This document shows, piece after piece, positions 15,135-23,282 of a DNA stretch of 59,777 nt. The notes under the pieces are model-generated. The model searched no databases. It saw only the letters and a list, made by a program, of their open reading frames with translations, and was not told the DNA's origin. Positions within the stretch are counted from its first letter, which is position 1; each line of letters starts with the position of its first letter. Made by a program: the position numbers and the translations under genes. This stretch comes from an uncultured Bacilli bacterium (GTDB lineage Bacteria > Bacillota_I > Bacilli_A > RF39 > UBA660). The stretch covers positions 1-59,777 of the forward strand of contig CAKOLG010000005.1 in assembly GCA_934096175.1 (NCBI GenBank), written 5' to 3'.

Positions 15135-15935
15135 CTAATTAAAAATGTCTTTTTTTAGCGTTTTACGATAAACTTCTTCTATATATTCTTTGCTTCCAGC
15201 GGCAAAATGATTTAATTGTGGCTCGTTTGGAAGATAGTCTATCCCTAAATTTGCAAGAACTTGTGGTTCATATACGACTATACCATCGCTTTGTAGACCA
15301 GTTAACTGTAAAATAAGATCATGGCATAGCAAAGCTAATTTATTTTTTTCTTCTTTGCTATTTAAGCAAGATGAAACTACAAGTAATTTATTTAAATTAA
15401 CCTTTTTTAAATTTAGACCTTGCAAGTTGTCTTTTTGAAAACCATAGTCAGTGTTGACAATTATATTTGTAAGATTTATTAACATTTGCTTTGAAAATTC
15501 TAATTTTTTTCTTTCTAGAGCAATAGGATTTGCTAAAGGACTACCAATAATTGGTGGGTGTATTGCAATTACTTTTTTAATTCTTGGACTTAAAGTGGCA
15601 TATGCCCCAACTAGCCCACCAGCGCTTTCTGTTATAAGAGTAACATTTTCAAGTTTAAGTTCGGTAATACAAGCAAGTAAATTGTTAGCAAAATTAGCAG
15701 CATTATAGTCGCCTTTGTTCCCACTTAAAGGATAATCGTAAAACCATGAACCATCAAACATATTATGACCAGGATCAAAAGTGCAACCAGTTAATCTTTC
15801 TAAGACATGACAGCGATGTTCCATTTGACCACCAATGTATATAACAGGATGATAGCAATCCCTTTTTTCTTTTATATATAAACTACCTAAGTTATTTTTT
15901 ACTATACGTAATTTATTTTTTCGATAATTTTCCAT
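15135..15935 (-). CDS. Alpha/beta-hydrolase-like protein
   Basis: The 266-residue protein has a predicted alpha/beta-hydrolase core: a strand (VTLIT) leading to a nucleophile elbow TESAGGLVGAYA, where Ser sits between Glu and Ala, then IKKVIAIHPP. The usual first glycine of GxSxG is replaced by threonine. A late His in LNHFAAGS may complete the triad. It lies upstream of the glycolipid glycosyltransferase, so an esterase or lipase role in lipid metabolism is possible but only inferred. The ATG at 15935 follows AGGAG. Confidence 0.65.
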   Translation of the reverse strand: MENYRKNKLRIVKNNLGSLYIKEKRDCYHPVIYIGGQMEHRCHVLERLTGCTFDPGHNMFDGSWFYDYPLSGNKGDYNAANFANNLLACITELKLENVTLITESAGGLVGAYATLSPRIKKVIAIHPPIIGSPLANPIALERKKLEFSKQMLINLTNIIVNTDYGFQKDNLQGLNLKKVNLNKLLVVSSCLNSKEEKNKLALLCHDLILQLTGLQSDGIVVYEPQVLANLGIDYLPNEPQLNHFAAGSKEYIEEVYRKTLKKDIFN

Positions 15936-16021
15936 GGTCTAAATTGCTCCTTTTGGGTTTGTAATGTTTGATATTATAGTTTTTTTCATAAATTTAGTCA
16001 AATTATTTTATAAAAAAAGTA

Positions 16022-16159
16022 TCAATTGATACTGTTGTAGGAAGCGCTTGTTGCTTCATTCATATTAACTATACGAGCATTGACGGCTATTATACCACAA
16101 ATTAGTATAAGATATAAAAACATAACCCCCATTACATTTTGAACTATTTCTTTTTTCAT
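16022..16159 (-). CDS. 45-residue membrane microprotein, divergent from lexA and probably SOS-induced
   Basis: The protein has a short basic start (MKKEIVQ), one transmembrane helix (about residues 10-27) and an 18-residue polar tail ending ATSASYNSIN. The ATG at 16159 follows AGGAG nine bases upstream; the stop is TGA. Its promoter (TTGACA at 16210-16215, TATAAT at 16187-16192, 17-bp spacer) encloses a LexA-box-like element. In Bacillus the gene divergent from lexA is yneA, an SOS division inhibitor with one transmembrane helix and a LysM domain; this protein has the helix but no LysM. A division-inhibitor role is inferred from position and topology only. Confidence 0.75.
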   Translation of the reverse strand: MKKEIVQNVMGVMFLYLILICGIIAVNARIVNMNEATSASYNSIN

Positions 16160-16186
16160 AATATCACTACTCCTTTTACCATCTTT

Positions 16187-16215
16187 ATTATATATCGTAT
16201 ATTTGTTCGTGTCAA
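16187..16215 (-). promoter_or_regulatory. Consensus promoter for the microprotein, with LexA box in its spacer
   Basis: On the minus strand TTGACA (16215-16210), a 17-bp spacer and TATAAT (16192-16187) form a perfect vegetative promoter, one of the strongest in the window. The spacer contains CGAACAAATATACG, which fits the Bacillus LexA consensus CGAAC-N4-GTTCG at 12 of 14 positions counting the free N4, with one perfect half site. Confidence 0.85.
16196..16209 (+). promoter_or_regulatory. Candidate LexA (SOS) box 1
   Basis: CGTATATTTGTTCG: the right half GTTCG is a perfect half site and the left half CGTAT matches CGAAC at three of five positions. It lies inside the spacer of the microprotein promoter, so bound LexA would block RNA polymerase. 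Confidence 0.7.
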
Positions 16216-16224
16216 CACAAAATA

Positions 16225-16238
16225 AAAACATTTGTTTG
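16225..16238 (+). promoter_or_regulatory. Candidate LexA (SOS) box 2
   Basis: AAAACATTTGTTTG matches CGAAC-N4-GTTCG at AAC, GTT and the final G. It overlaps the -35 element of the lexA promoter, as expected for autoregulation. The match is weaker than box 1. Confidence 0.5.
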
Positions 16239-16264
16239 ACTAAATTTAAAGCGTATGATATTAT
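16236..16264 (+). promoter_or_regulatory. lexA promoter
   Basis: TTGACT (16236-16241), a 17-bp spacer and TATTAT (16259-16264), followed by the GGAGG ribosome binding site at 16271-16275. Confidence 0.75.
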
Positions 16265-16281
16265 GATTATGGAGGTAGCTT

Positions 16282-16905
16282 ATGATAAAAAATGAGATTA
16301 CGAAAAGACAAGAAGATGTTTTAGTATATATTAAAAAATATGTAGTTGAGCATGGTTTCCCACCTTCTACTAGAGAAATTGGAGCGGCTTTAGGGTTATC
16401 TTCACCAGCAACTGTTCATACTCATTTAAAAAAATTGGAAGAAGCTGGATGTATAAGAAAAACAAATTCGAAATTTAGGACAATAGAAATTGTTGGTGAG
16501 AATGAGTTTGAGAAGAAAAATGAAGAGTTAGTAAAGGTGCCTCTTTTGGGAAAAGTTACGTGTGGAACACCAATTGAAGCAATTGAAACACCGGATGAAT
16601 GGTTTACTTTACCTGCTAGTTTGATTCCTAATAAAGAAGTCGTATTTACTTTGAAAGCTAGTGGCGACTCAATGATTAATGTTGGGATTTTTGATGGAGA
16701 TATTATTATTGTACAAAAGCAAAATGTTGCTCGAAATGGTGAAATTGTTGTTGCTATGACTATGGATAATGAAGTAACTTTAAAAACTTTTTATAAAGAA
16801 AAAAATTATATTAGATTACAACCGGAAAATGATACTATGGATCCTATTATTTTAGAAAATTGCACTATTTTAGGTAAAGCGATTGGTTTATACAGAAATT
16901 TATAA
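16282..16905 (+). CDS. lexA: LexA, SOS repressor
   Basis: The 207-residue repressor has an N-terminal winged helix (TKRQEDVLVYIKKY, PPSTREIGAALGLSSPATVHTHLKKLEE) and a C-terminal S24 autoprotease. The cleavage site reads LLGKVTCGTPIEA, so the scissile bond is Cys94-Gly95 rather than the common Ala-Gly. The nucleophile is Ser130 in SGDSM and the base is Lys168 in VTLKTF. RecA-stimulated self-cleavage should still be possible, since UmuD also has Cys-Gly. The gene has its own promoter overlapping a candidate SOS box and is divergent from the microprotein gene. Confidence 0.97.
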   Translation: MIKNEITKRQEDVLVYIKKYVVEHGFPPSTREIGAALGLSSPATVHTHLKKLEEAGCIRKTNSKFRTIEIVGENEFEKKNEELVKVPLLGKVTCGTPIEAIETPDEWFTLPASLIPNKEVVFTLKASGDSMINVGIFDGDIIIVQKQNVARNGEIVVAMTMDNEVTLKTFYKEKNYIRLQPENDTMDPIILENCTILGKAIGLYRNL

Positions 16906-16940
16906 AAAAATGGTTTATTTTATTTAATAAACCATTTTTT
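16905..16940. terminator. Bidirectional terminator between lexA and the rhomboid gene
   Basis: AAATGGTTTATT and AATAAACCATTT pair, with an A run before and a T run after, between convergent genes. Confidence 0.9.
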
Positions 16941-18102
16941 ATTTAAAGAAAATCATATATATACAAAAAGCAATAAAGATAGCAAGGCATATGGCTCCAT
17001 TTATACGCTCTGATTTTTGACTTTTTCCTTCAATACCTAATAGCATTGTTGTAAATAAGCCCCCCAAAAGGCCACCAATATGACAAGCATTGTCAATATT
17101 TAAGCCGGGTAAAAATCCTATTGCTAAATTGATAATTATAATTGGGATTATTTGAGTTTTTAAGGCACCGCCTAAATATGTTCGGTAATGAAAGCCAAAA
17201 TATAATAATGATCCTAGTAAGCCAAATATTGCACCAGAAGCTCCAGCGGAGACAGTATTTGGAAAGATAACACAAGATAATAAGCCTCCACAAATTCCAC
17301 TAATAAGGTAAACTATTAAAAATTTAACTTTACCAATAAAGTTTTCTAATTGAGTACCAATAATGTAAAGAGAATACATATTAACTAAAAGATGGATAAT
17401 TGACCAATGATTAAACATATAAGTCACTAAACGCCACACTTGTCCTGCTTTAATAAGTGGGAAGAAGTTTGCTCCTAAAAGCAAATTTGTAATTAAAGAA
17501 ACGCTACTTAGGGCATTTAACCCATCAAAATATAGGCTTGTACCAAACATTATGATACATAAGATAATAATAATTGGCGTAATAATAATCTTTTTTGGTT
17601 TGAATGTTTTTTCATATGCTTTATTTTCCGTCTCAGTTTTTTCATTGATATCTTTCGTAACATTTATAATTAAATCAATTCCGTTGGTATCACTAAGCAT
17701 TCTTTCGTTTATATTAGGGAAAGCAGCTAAAATATCTTTATTTGTTATATTGGAATCGTTATTAAAAATTGGTGCTGCTTTTATGTTTTTGGTGTTTTCG
17801 ATTGATAAATCTTCATTAACATCTAATAAAATATTTAAGGTATTTATTTTAAACGATAAAGTTTTTTTCTTAATTTGTTTTACTATATTTTCTATTTTAA
17901 AGTAATCATAATTTAATTGTTCTTTATTAAATATGTTATTGGAGTTTATTCTTATAATGCGGTATGGACCATTTGCATTTTCTAACCAAATTTCATCTTT
18001 AACTCCGTTAACTACTATGGGATTGTAATTTTCTTCTGTAATAAAATAATGTACAAGTCGCATAATAAGCTCGTCTTTTTTATTCATAACTACTGTGGTC
18101 AT
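16939..18102 (-). CDS. Rhomboid family intramembrane serine protease (GluP/YqgP-like)
   Basis: The 387-residue protein has a cytosolic N-terminal domain of about 175 residues and then a rhomboid core with about seven transmembrane helices. Key motifs are WRLVTYMFNHWSIIHLLVNMYSLY, the catalytic serine in GASGAIFG and the catalytic histidine in HIGGLLGG. The long N-terminal domain resembles Bacillus GluP (YqgP), which cleaves membrane proteins, including the magnesium transporter MgtE. There is no C-terminal TPR domain. The ATG at 18102 follows GGAGGG. Confidence 0.92.
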   Translation of the reverse strand: MTTVVMNKKDELIMRLVHYFITEENYNPIVVNGVKDEIWLENANGPYRIIRINSNNIFNKEQLNYDYFKIENIVKQIKKKTLSFKINTLNILLDVNEDLSIENTKNIKAAPIFNNDSNITNKDILAAFPNINERMLSDTNGIDLIINVTKDINEKTETENKAYEKTFKPKKIIITPIIIILCIIMFGTSLYFDGLNALSSVSLITNLLLGANFFPLIKAGQVWRLVTYMFNHWSIIHLLVNMYSLYIIGTQLENFIGKVKFLIVYLISGICGGLLSCVIFPNTVSAGASGAIFGLLGSLLYFGFHYRTYLGGALKTQIIPIIIINLAIGFLPGLNIDNACHIGGLLGGLFTTMLLGIEGKSQKSERINGAICLAIFIAFCIYMIFFK

Positions 18103-18207
18103 AATATCCCTCCATTTGATATTTTATAATAAATCTTAGTATTAGTAAAGTAAGATAATTACTCATATTTTAAATCATTAAACATATTATTTTTTAGAGG
18201 CGATGCA

Positions 18208-18543
18208 ATGATTTACATACTTTTAATTATTTATATTATTGTTTTATCTTTATTAACATTTTTATTTTGTCACATTATTCATGATAGCAAAATGAAAAAT
18301 GATTTGGCTTTTTTTGTTATTTGTAATTTTATTTTGTCTTTTTCTTTTTTAATATTTTTCTTTTATTTTCAAGATTATATTTTTAGTTTCGTAAATATTT
18401 TATTGTTGTTAATTAATACAATATTTTTGAATTATGAAATTAAAATTACTTATGATAAATATAAATTGCTTTCAATCCCCTATTTAATTTATATTGTATT
18501 TATTTTCTTTATTATTTTTGATTTGCTTCTAATAAATCTATAA
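18208..18543 (+). CDS. Small polytopic membrane protein, unknown
   Basis: The 111-residue protein is almost wholly hydrophobic, with about four transmembrane helices and few charged residues outside short loops (HDSKMKND, KITYDKYK). AGAGG lies seven bases before the ATG, which supports expression. Its 3' end overlaps the 3' end of rluD on the other strand by 32 bases, with no terminator between. No family was recognised. Confidence 0.6.
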   Translation: MIYILLIIYIIVLSLLTFLFCHIIHDSKMKNDLAFFVICNFILSFSFLIFFFYFQDYIFSFVNILLLLINTIFLNYEIKITYDKYKLLSIPYLIYIVFIFFIIFDLLLINL

Positions 18544-19408
18544 ATTCTTGAAATTCTTTCGGCAACGGGCATTCAAAATGCATTGGCTGTTTTGTTATAG
18601 GGTGAATAAAGTCCATTTTGGCTGAATGAAGGAATTGCCCAAAGCTTGTTGCTTTTTTTGTATTATAAACTGGGTCATTATAAACTGGATAGCCTATATA
18701 ATTCATATGAACACGTATTTGATGGGTTCTTCCTGTTTGTAATATAAGACTTACTAAAGTATATTCTTTATATCTTTTAAGAACTTTTAAATGAGTTATA
18801 GCTGGTTTTGAGTTGTTAGCTATAACAGTCATTTTTTTGCGGTCTTTTGGATCGCGGCCGATTGGCGCATCGATTGTTGCAGTATCATGGGGAAATACCC
18901 CACATATTAAGGCAATATACTCTCTTTTTACTTCTTTATTTTTAAAATAATCAGTTAAAATTGCGTGTGTTTTGTTATTTTTAGCAACCATTAATAAACC
19001 AGACGTGTCTTTATCTATACGATGAACGATTCCAGGTCTTTCTATACCATTTGTGTTACTTAAGTGAGTGGTATAGTTCATTAAGCCATTAACTAAGGTA
19101 TTGTTATAATTACCGCTACCAGGATGAACTACTAAACCACTAGGTTTGTTTATGATTAAAATGTCGTCATCTTCATACACTATATTTAAAGTCATTGCCG
19201 TTTTGGTAATATTAGTTTCTTCTTTAAGTTCACCAATTATTTCAATTACGTCTTTTTCTTTTACTTTATAAGATGCTTTAGGAATTTTTCCGTTTACTAA
19301 TACCATGTTATTTTCTAACATTTTATCGATTGTTGCTCTTGTGTATTGTGTATTTGTTGCTAAGTATTTGTCTAACCTACTGCTTGATTCTTTTACTTCT
19401 ATTTTCAC
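18512..19408 (-). CDS. rluD: RluA-family 23S rRNA pseudouridine synthase (RluD-like)
   Basis: The 298-residue protein has an N-terminal S4 RNA-binding domain (SSSRLDKYLATNTQYTRATIDKML) and a pseudouridine synthase domain with the catalytic Asp in HRIDKDTSGLLM. The GTG at 19408 follows GGAG by nine bases and is preferred over an upstream ATG inside lspA. It overlaps the end of lspA by 32 bases, so the two are co-translated in the lspA-rluD order found in Bacillus. Confidence 0.93.
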   Translation of the reverse strand: MKIEVKESSSRLDKYLATNTQYTRATIDKMLENNMVLVNGKIPKASYKVKEKDVIEIIGELKEETNITKTAMTLNIVYEDDDILIINKPSGLVVHPGSGNYNNTLVNGLMNYTTHLSNTNGIERPGIVHRIDKDTSGLLMVAKNNKTHAILTDYFKNKEVKREYIALICGVFPHDTATIDAPIGRDPKDRKKMTVIANNSKPAITHLKVLKRYKEYTLVSLILQTGRTHQIRVHMNYIGYPVYNDPVYNTKKATSFGQFLHSAKMDFIHPITKQPMHFECPLPKEFQEFIDLLEANQK

Positions 19409-19859
19409 TAATATCTTCTCCTTTAATAATGGCAACAATTAATAATATAACTCCTGTAACAATGCAAATATCTGCTATGTTAAATACAGGAAAATCATAT
19501 TTAAAGATGTATATATCAAAAAAATCTACTACATAACCAATGACGATTCTATCAATTAGATTGCCAGCTAAGCCGCCAATAAGTAAACCAAACGCTATGT
19601 TATTACGGTTATTTGTTTTAAAGCAATATATAAAATGATAGATGATTACAATCGCAATAATTGTAAGAATAATAATTAAAATTTTTTTATCGCTTAAAAT
19701 GCTCCATGCAGCACCTGTATTATGACATAATGTTAAATAAAAAAAATTAGGAATTATTGCTTTACTAATATTGAGTGTTAAAAATGCTTTGGCAATTAAT
19801 TTAGATATCTGATCAATAGCTAGTGTAATAATAGCTACTATTAAAATTTTTTTATTCAC
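19377..19859 (-). CDS. lspA: Lipoprotein signal peptidase (signal peptidase II)
   Basis: The 160-residue polytopic aspartyl protease removes signal peptides from diacylated prolipoproteins. Four transmembrane helices are visible, with catalytic aspartates in GNLIDRIVIGYVVDF and in FPVFNIADICIV, and the conserved NTGAAWS loop. The GTG at 19859 has AGAGGTGG six bases upstream; an ATG seven codons earlier lacks a ribosome binding site. It belongs to the sigG-ymxH-lspA-rluD run. Confidence 0.95.
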   Translation of the reverse strand: MNKKILIVAIITLAIDQISKLIAKAFLTLNISKAIIPNFFYLTLCHNTGAAWSILSDKKILIIILTIIAIVIIYHFIYCFKTNNRNNIAFGLLIGGLAGNLIDRIVIGYVVDFFDIYIFKYDFPVFNIADICIVTGVILLIVAIIKGEDISENRSKRIKQ

Positions 19860-19884
19860 AGATTGCCACCTCTTTTTCATTATA

Positions 19885-20109
19885 TCATAAATTGACTAAA
19901 ATTACATCCTCGCCTATTTTAGAAATATCATCAAAAGAAATTTTTGTTTCAGGATTTGGGGTCATGAACTTTTTAAAGTTTTTTTTGGGTTCAACCATTA
20001 AAAAAATTATTCGGCCTTGATTATTAATTTCGGCATCTATAATACGTCCTATTCTGCGTCCGTCTTTAGTACTAATAATATCTTTGTTTTGAAGTTCAGA
20101 TAAAAACAT
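19885..20109 (-). CDS. YlmC/YmxH family PRC-barrel protein
   Basis: The 74-residue protein is one PRC-barrel domain (LSELQNKDIISTKDGRRIGRIIDAEI ... KISFDDISKIGEDVILVNL). YlmC/YmxH proteins are found in spore formers, and Bacillus ylmC lies close to sigG, as here. A role in spore development is suggested by family distribution. The ATG at 20109 follows AGGTGG. Confidence 0.9.
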   Translation of the reverse strand: MFLSELQNKDIISTKDGRRIGRIIDAEINNQGRIIFLMVEPKKNFKKFMTPNPETKISFDDISKIGEDVILVNL

Positions 20110-20167
20110 ATAACCACCTATATAATTATATGTTTTTATTTTTTAATTATTTTCTTATGATTAATAA

Positions 20168-20941
20168 TTATTTAATAAGTCTTTTTATATTTTCTAAAGC
20201 TGATTTTTCAATGCGAGATACTTGAGCTTGTGAAATACTAAGTTCATCACTTAATTCTGTTTGGGTTTTGCCAATAATGTATCTATTATAAATCACTTCT
20301 TTTTCACGTTCTTTTAGGGTACTAATAGCTTTTTTTAAAGCAATGTAAGTTTCTTTATCATATTCTTTTGGTTTGTTGGCAATTTGATCTAAAAGATAGA
20401 TTGTATCACCACCATCGTTATATATTGGTGTATAAATACTTAAAGGTTCTTTTAACGAAGCCAGAGCATATGAAATGATATATTCATCAATATTTAGGGC
20501 TTGGGCAATTTCAGAGTTGCTTGGTTCTTTACCATATTTGTTTGAGTATTGTTCAATGTAAGTTAAGATTTTGTACGCTATATCTTTAGTTCCGCGGCTT
20601 ACACGTACTGATGTCGCATCACGATTTGCACGACGCATTTCTCCTAAAATTAAGGGCACAGCATATGTTGAAAACATGACTCCTACAGAAAGGTCAAAAT
20701 TTTCTACAGCTTTCATTAATCCCATACAACCAGTTTGAAACATGTCATTAATGTTATCTGGTGTTGTGTTAACCCTTTTTAAGATTGATAGAACTAATTT
20801 TAAATTTGCTTCGATTAGTTTGTCTTTAGCTTGTTTGTCTCCTGCTCGATATTTTTTAAATAATTCAATTGTTTCTTCGTTTTTTAAAACTTCTAATTCG
20901 CTAGTATTAATTCCAGGGATTTCAACTTTTTTGTTATACAT
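20168..20941 (-). CDS. sigG: Sporulation sigma factor G (forespore)
   Basis: The 257-residue sigma-70 family protein begins KVEIPGINTSELEVLKNEE, close to the SigG N-terminus, and contains LFQTGC-like region 2 (MFQTGCMGLMKAVENFDL, FSTYAVPLILGEMRR), the SigG/SigF-specific PIYNDGGDTIYLLDQI and region 4 (KTQTELSDELSISQAQVSRIEKSALENI). In Bacillus it drives late forespore genes. The ATG at 20941 follows AAAGGAG by seven bases, and this site is buried in an 18-bp hairpin (20942-20988). It precedes ymxH, lspA and rluD. SigF is the closest alternative, but the N-terminus and neighbours favour SigG. Confidence 0.9.
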   Translation of the reverse strand: MYNKKVEIPGINTSELEVLKNEETIELFKKYRAGDKQAKDKLIEANLKLVLSILKRVNTTPDNINDMFQTGCMGLMKAVENFDLSVGVMFSTYAVPLILGEMRRANRDATSVRVSRGTKDIAYKILTYIEQYSNKYGKEPSNSEIAQALNIDEYIISYALASLKEPLSIYTPIYNDGGDTIYLLDQIANKPKEYDKETYIALKKAISTLKEREKEVIYNRYIIGKTQTELSDELSISQAQVSRIEKSALENIKRLIK

Positions 20942-20988
20942 AAAATAACTCCTTTCAAAGTCTGTTATGGTTTGAAAAGAGTTATTTT
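20942..20988 (-). promoter_or_regulatory. 18-bp hairpin that sequesters the sigG ribosome binding site
   Basis: In minus-strand RNA, bases 20988-20971 pair with 20959-20942 without a gap (17 Watson-Crick pairs and one G-U) around an 11-base loop. The ribosome binding site AAAGGAG (20955-20949) is fully in the 3' arm, and the ATG follows at once. There is no U run of the kind seen in the other terminators here. It starts only three bases after the stop of the upstream gene, so it may also slow or end that transcript. Confidence 0.8.
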
Positions 20989-20990
20989 AT

Positions 20991-21920
20991 TCAATCATAT
21001 TTGTTTTCACTAAATTCTTCGAAGATATCTAATAGGTAGTCCTTACGTGCTAAAACGTCTATCCATTCTTTTGGAATATAGTCAATACCAAAGACAATTC
21101 CCGCCAATGCTCCTGTTAAGGCACCTACAGTATTTGTGTTGTCACCTAAATTAATTGCTCCAATAATTGCTTCTTTATAATTTTCTGATTTTAATAAAAC
21201 CCACATTGAAGCTTCAAGCAAGTCAACTACATAATCAGTTGACTTTATTTCTTTCAGACTTAACTTACTTATATCTTCTTTAATAAGACGTTTATATTGT
21301 TCTTGTGTTTCTTTGCTAAACATCGAATAGTCAACACACTTACTCATACTATATGCTGATAATTTATCTTTACCATTTAATAAAAACATAGCATAGCGAA
21401 CATAAAAGTAACAACCCATGATGCTAATTTCACCCGAATTGGTAAGTAAAGAAATGTTTTTTACTAATTCTAAAACTTCGTAATCTTTGAGTTTTTTTTC
21501 AATTGCATAATAAGCAATTGGCAGAATTCGCATTAGTGAACCTGAAGTGTTTTCAGCTAAACCACAAGTAAGCGGATCTAGACGAGACTCGTCGTAATTA
21601 GTAATAGCTAAATCACAATTTTTTTCAAGAGAGAATACTTCATGAATGGCAGTATAACTAGCGTGATTTTTAAAGGCTATAAAATTAAAAGCAATGTCAG
21701 AAAAATCTATTTTGTTTTTATTATTAATTGAATCGATGGTGGCGATTAGCATTGATGTAACGTCACTCCATGTACCTTCTGGAAGATTATAAGTGCCATA
21801 ACCAATCATTTTGGTTACTGGTTTTAGTAATAATTCTTCTCTAGTTTTAAATTTAAGTGGTGTACCCATAGCATCACCAACAACAAAGCCTACTAAGCCA
21901 TCCATATATTTTAATGCCAT
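20991..21920 (-). CDS. ADP-ribosylglycohydrolase-fold protein with altered metal site
   Basis: The 309-residue protein has the all-helical DraG/ARH fold signatures: GLVGFVVGDAMGTPLKF, GTWSDVTSML, NTSGSLMRILPIA and INLGDNTNTVGALTGALAGI. Active family members bind two magnesium ions through TDDT and GGDTDT-type motifs. Here these read SDVT and GDNTNT, so one aspartate in each pair is lost (Asp to Val, Asp to Asn). It may therefore be a weak hydrolase or an ADP-ribose binder. The ATG at 21920 follows GGGTGAT. The downstream gene is sigG, 50 bases away with no obvious promoter between. Confidence 0.85.
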   Translation of the reverse strand: MALKYMDGLVGFVVGDAMGTPLKFKTREELLLKPVTKMIGYGTYNLPEGTWSDVTSMLIATIDSINNKNKIDFSDIAFNFIAFKNHASYTAIHEVFSLEKNCDLAITNYDESRLDPLTCGLAENTSGSLMRILPIAYYAIEKKLKDYEVLELVKNISLLTNSGEISIMGCYFYVRYAMFLLNGKDKLSAYSMSKCVDYSMFSKETQEQYKRLIKEDISKLSLKEIKSTDYVVDLLEASMWVLLKSENYKEAIIGAINLGDNTNTVGALTGALAGIVFGIDYIPKEWIDVLARKDYLLDIFEEFSENKYD

Positions 21921-21991
21921 GATATCACCCACCTATTTCAATTATACTACATTTTATTTGTTTTTTTAATGTATTTTTAAAGATGTAATTA

Positions 21992-22525
21992 TTATTGTTC
22001 TTCTAAATTTCGTATTTGAATAGTATTAAAGTTAGCTAAATTTATTAATTTTAAAAGATTGTTTTCATATATAATACAGGTATGTTCTTTATTTTGTCTT
22101 GGCAAACCAACACTACCGGGATTAATGTACTGACCAGAAAGGTTATAGACATGAGTATGTCCAGATAGTACTAATTTATCTTTAATTTGGTCTAAATACC
22201 AACTTATTAAATGACCATGTGTTAAAAAGAAGGAATGCCCATCTATATTTAAAGTAAGATAATTTTTATTTAGGGGAAAAGCAGCTAAATTTTTTGTTGT
22301 TGTATCGCAATTACCACAAACTGCAATTATTTTATTTTGATATTTATTTAGAATTTCAGCAGTTTTGTTTTGATCAAATTCAAGTAAATCGTGGTTATTT
22401 TCTTTAAAGTTAAATAAATCACCAAGTAGAATTATGTAGTTAGGTTGTTCTATATTTATTAATTTTTCTAATTTTTTTAGATAAGTAACACAACCATGAA
22501 TGTCGGATGCAATTATAATTTTCAT
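21992..22525 (-). CDS. YfcE-type metallophosphoesterase
   Basis: The 177-residue protein has all calcineurin-like motifs in order: ASDIHG, LLGDLFNF, VCGNCD, THGH, LSGHTH and NPGSVGLPR. YfcE/MJ0936-type phosphodiesterases use manganese and hydrolyse small phosphodiesters. The natural substrate is unknown. The ATG at 22525 follows AAAGGAG. Confidence 0.93.
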   Translation of the reverse strand: MKIIIASDIHGCVTYLKKLEKLINIEQPNYIILLGDLFNFKENNHDLLEFDQNKTAEILNKYQNKIIAVCGNCDTTTKNLAAFPLNKNYLTLNIDGHSFFLTHGHLISWYLDQIKDKLVLSGHTHVYNLSGQYINPGSVGLPRQNKEHTCIIYENNLLKLINLANFNTIQIRNLEEQ

Positions 22526-22564
22526 TTTGTTCTCCTTTATAATTTCTATTATTAAAAAAATAAT

Positions 22565-23275
22565 TTAATTTTGCCATTTAATTAGTAAATTATCTGGTAT
22601 TTTAGATGCATCAAAACGGTAATGACCTGTAACTTCGGAATTTGTGAGGTAGTCTTCTTCTCTATTTAATTGACCATTATTATGAATTACATATGGTTGG
22701 CCTTTTTTATTGCGACGATCAGAAATAATGCCGATGTGTTTGTCTTTAAAAATTACGATATCACCGGGTTGCCAATTTTCTATTTCTTCTATATTTGTTG
22801 TGAGGTTTTCAGCATATTTATTAAAATAAATTTTCAAATTAGCGACACGGCGAAAATCAATATTAGCGTCTCTATTTATAATATCGGGATAATCTTCAGG
22901 AAAGTTTTTGATATCATTATCAACCATATCTTTTAGTGAATAACCTGCAAATTTAAAAGCTCGCCAAATAACATCTGTACAAACACCTTCATTGTCTGGT
23001 GGGTAACCATTTTCATAATATTTACTAATATAAGTTGGTTTATTTTCAGCATCTTTTCTTGCTCCTAAAACAAAAGCTGTATAATCATCTATTTTATCTT
23101 TGTTGAAGTCGGTACTACTATATATTGTTTTAATATTAAAGTCGTTGGCGCTGTAATATGTTTTATTTAAGTTAGTCATTATAGTAATACTAAAAAAAAC
23201 AAAGATTATTATAATTAAAATTGTGATAAAAGATTTAATAATTTTTCTTTTAATATTTATTTTTAATTCTTGCAT
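22565..23275 (-). CDS. DUF1287 domain protein, membrane-anchored
   Basis: The 236-residue protein has one N-terminal transmembrane helix (about residues 13-31) and an extracellular DUF1287 domain. Visible conserved elements are EGVCTDVIWRAFKFAGY, GDIVIFKDKHIGIISDRRN and YVIHNNG, which supply Cys, His and other residues of an NlpC/P60-like papain fold. A role in cleaving cell-wall peptide or amide bonds is possible but not proven for the family. The upstream TMEM164-like gene ends seven bases before the start. Confidence 0.88.
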   Translation of the reverse strand: MQELKINIKRKIIKSFITILIIIIFVFFSITIMTNLNKTYYSANDFNIKTIYSSTDFNKDKIDDYTAFVLGARKDAENKPTYISKYYENGYPPDNEGVCTDVIWRAFKFAGYSLKDMVDNDIKNFPEDYPDIINRDANIDFRRVANLKIYFNKYAENLTTNIEEIENWQPGDIVIFKDKHIGIISDRRNKKGQPYVIHNNGQLNREEDYLTNSEVTGHYRFDASKIPDNLLIKWQN

Positions 23276-23282
23276 ATTAGAC

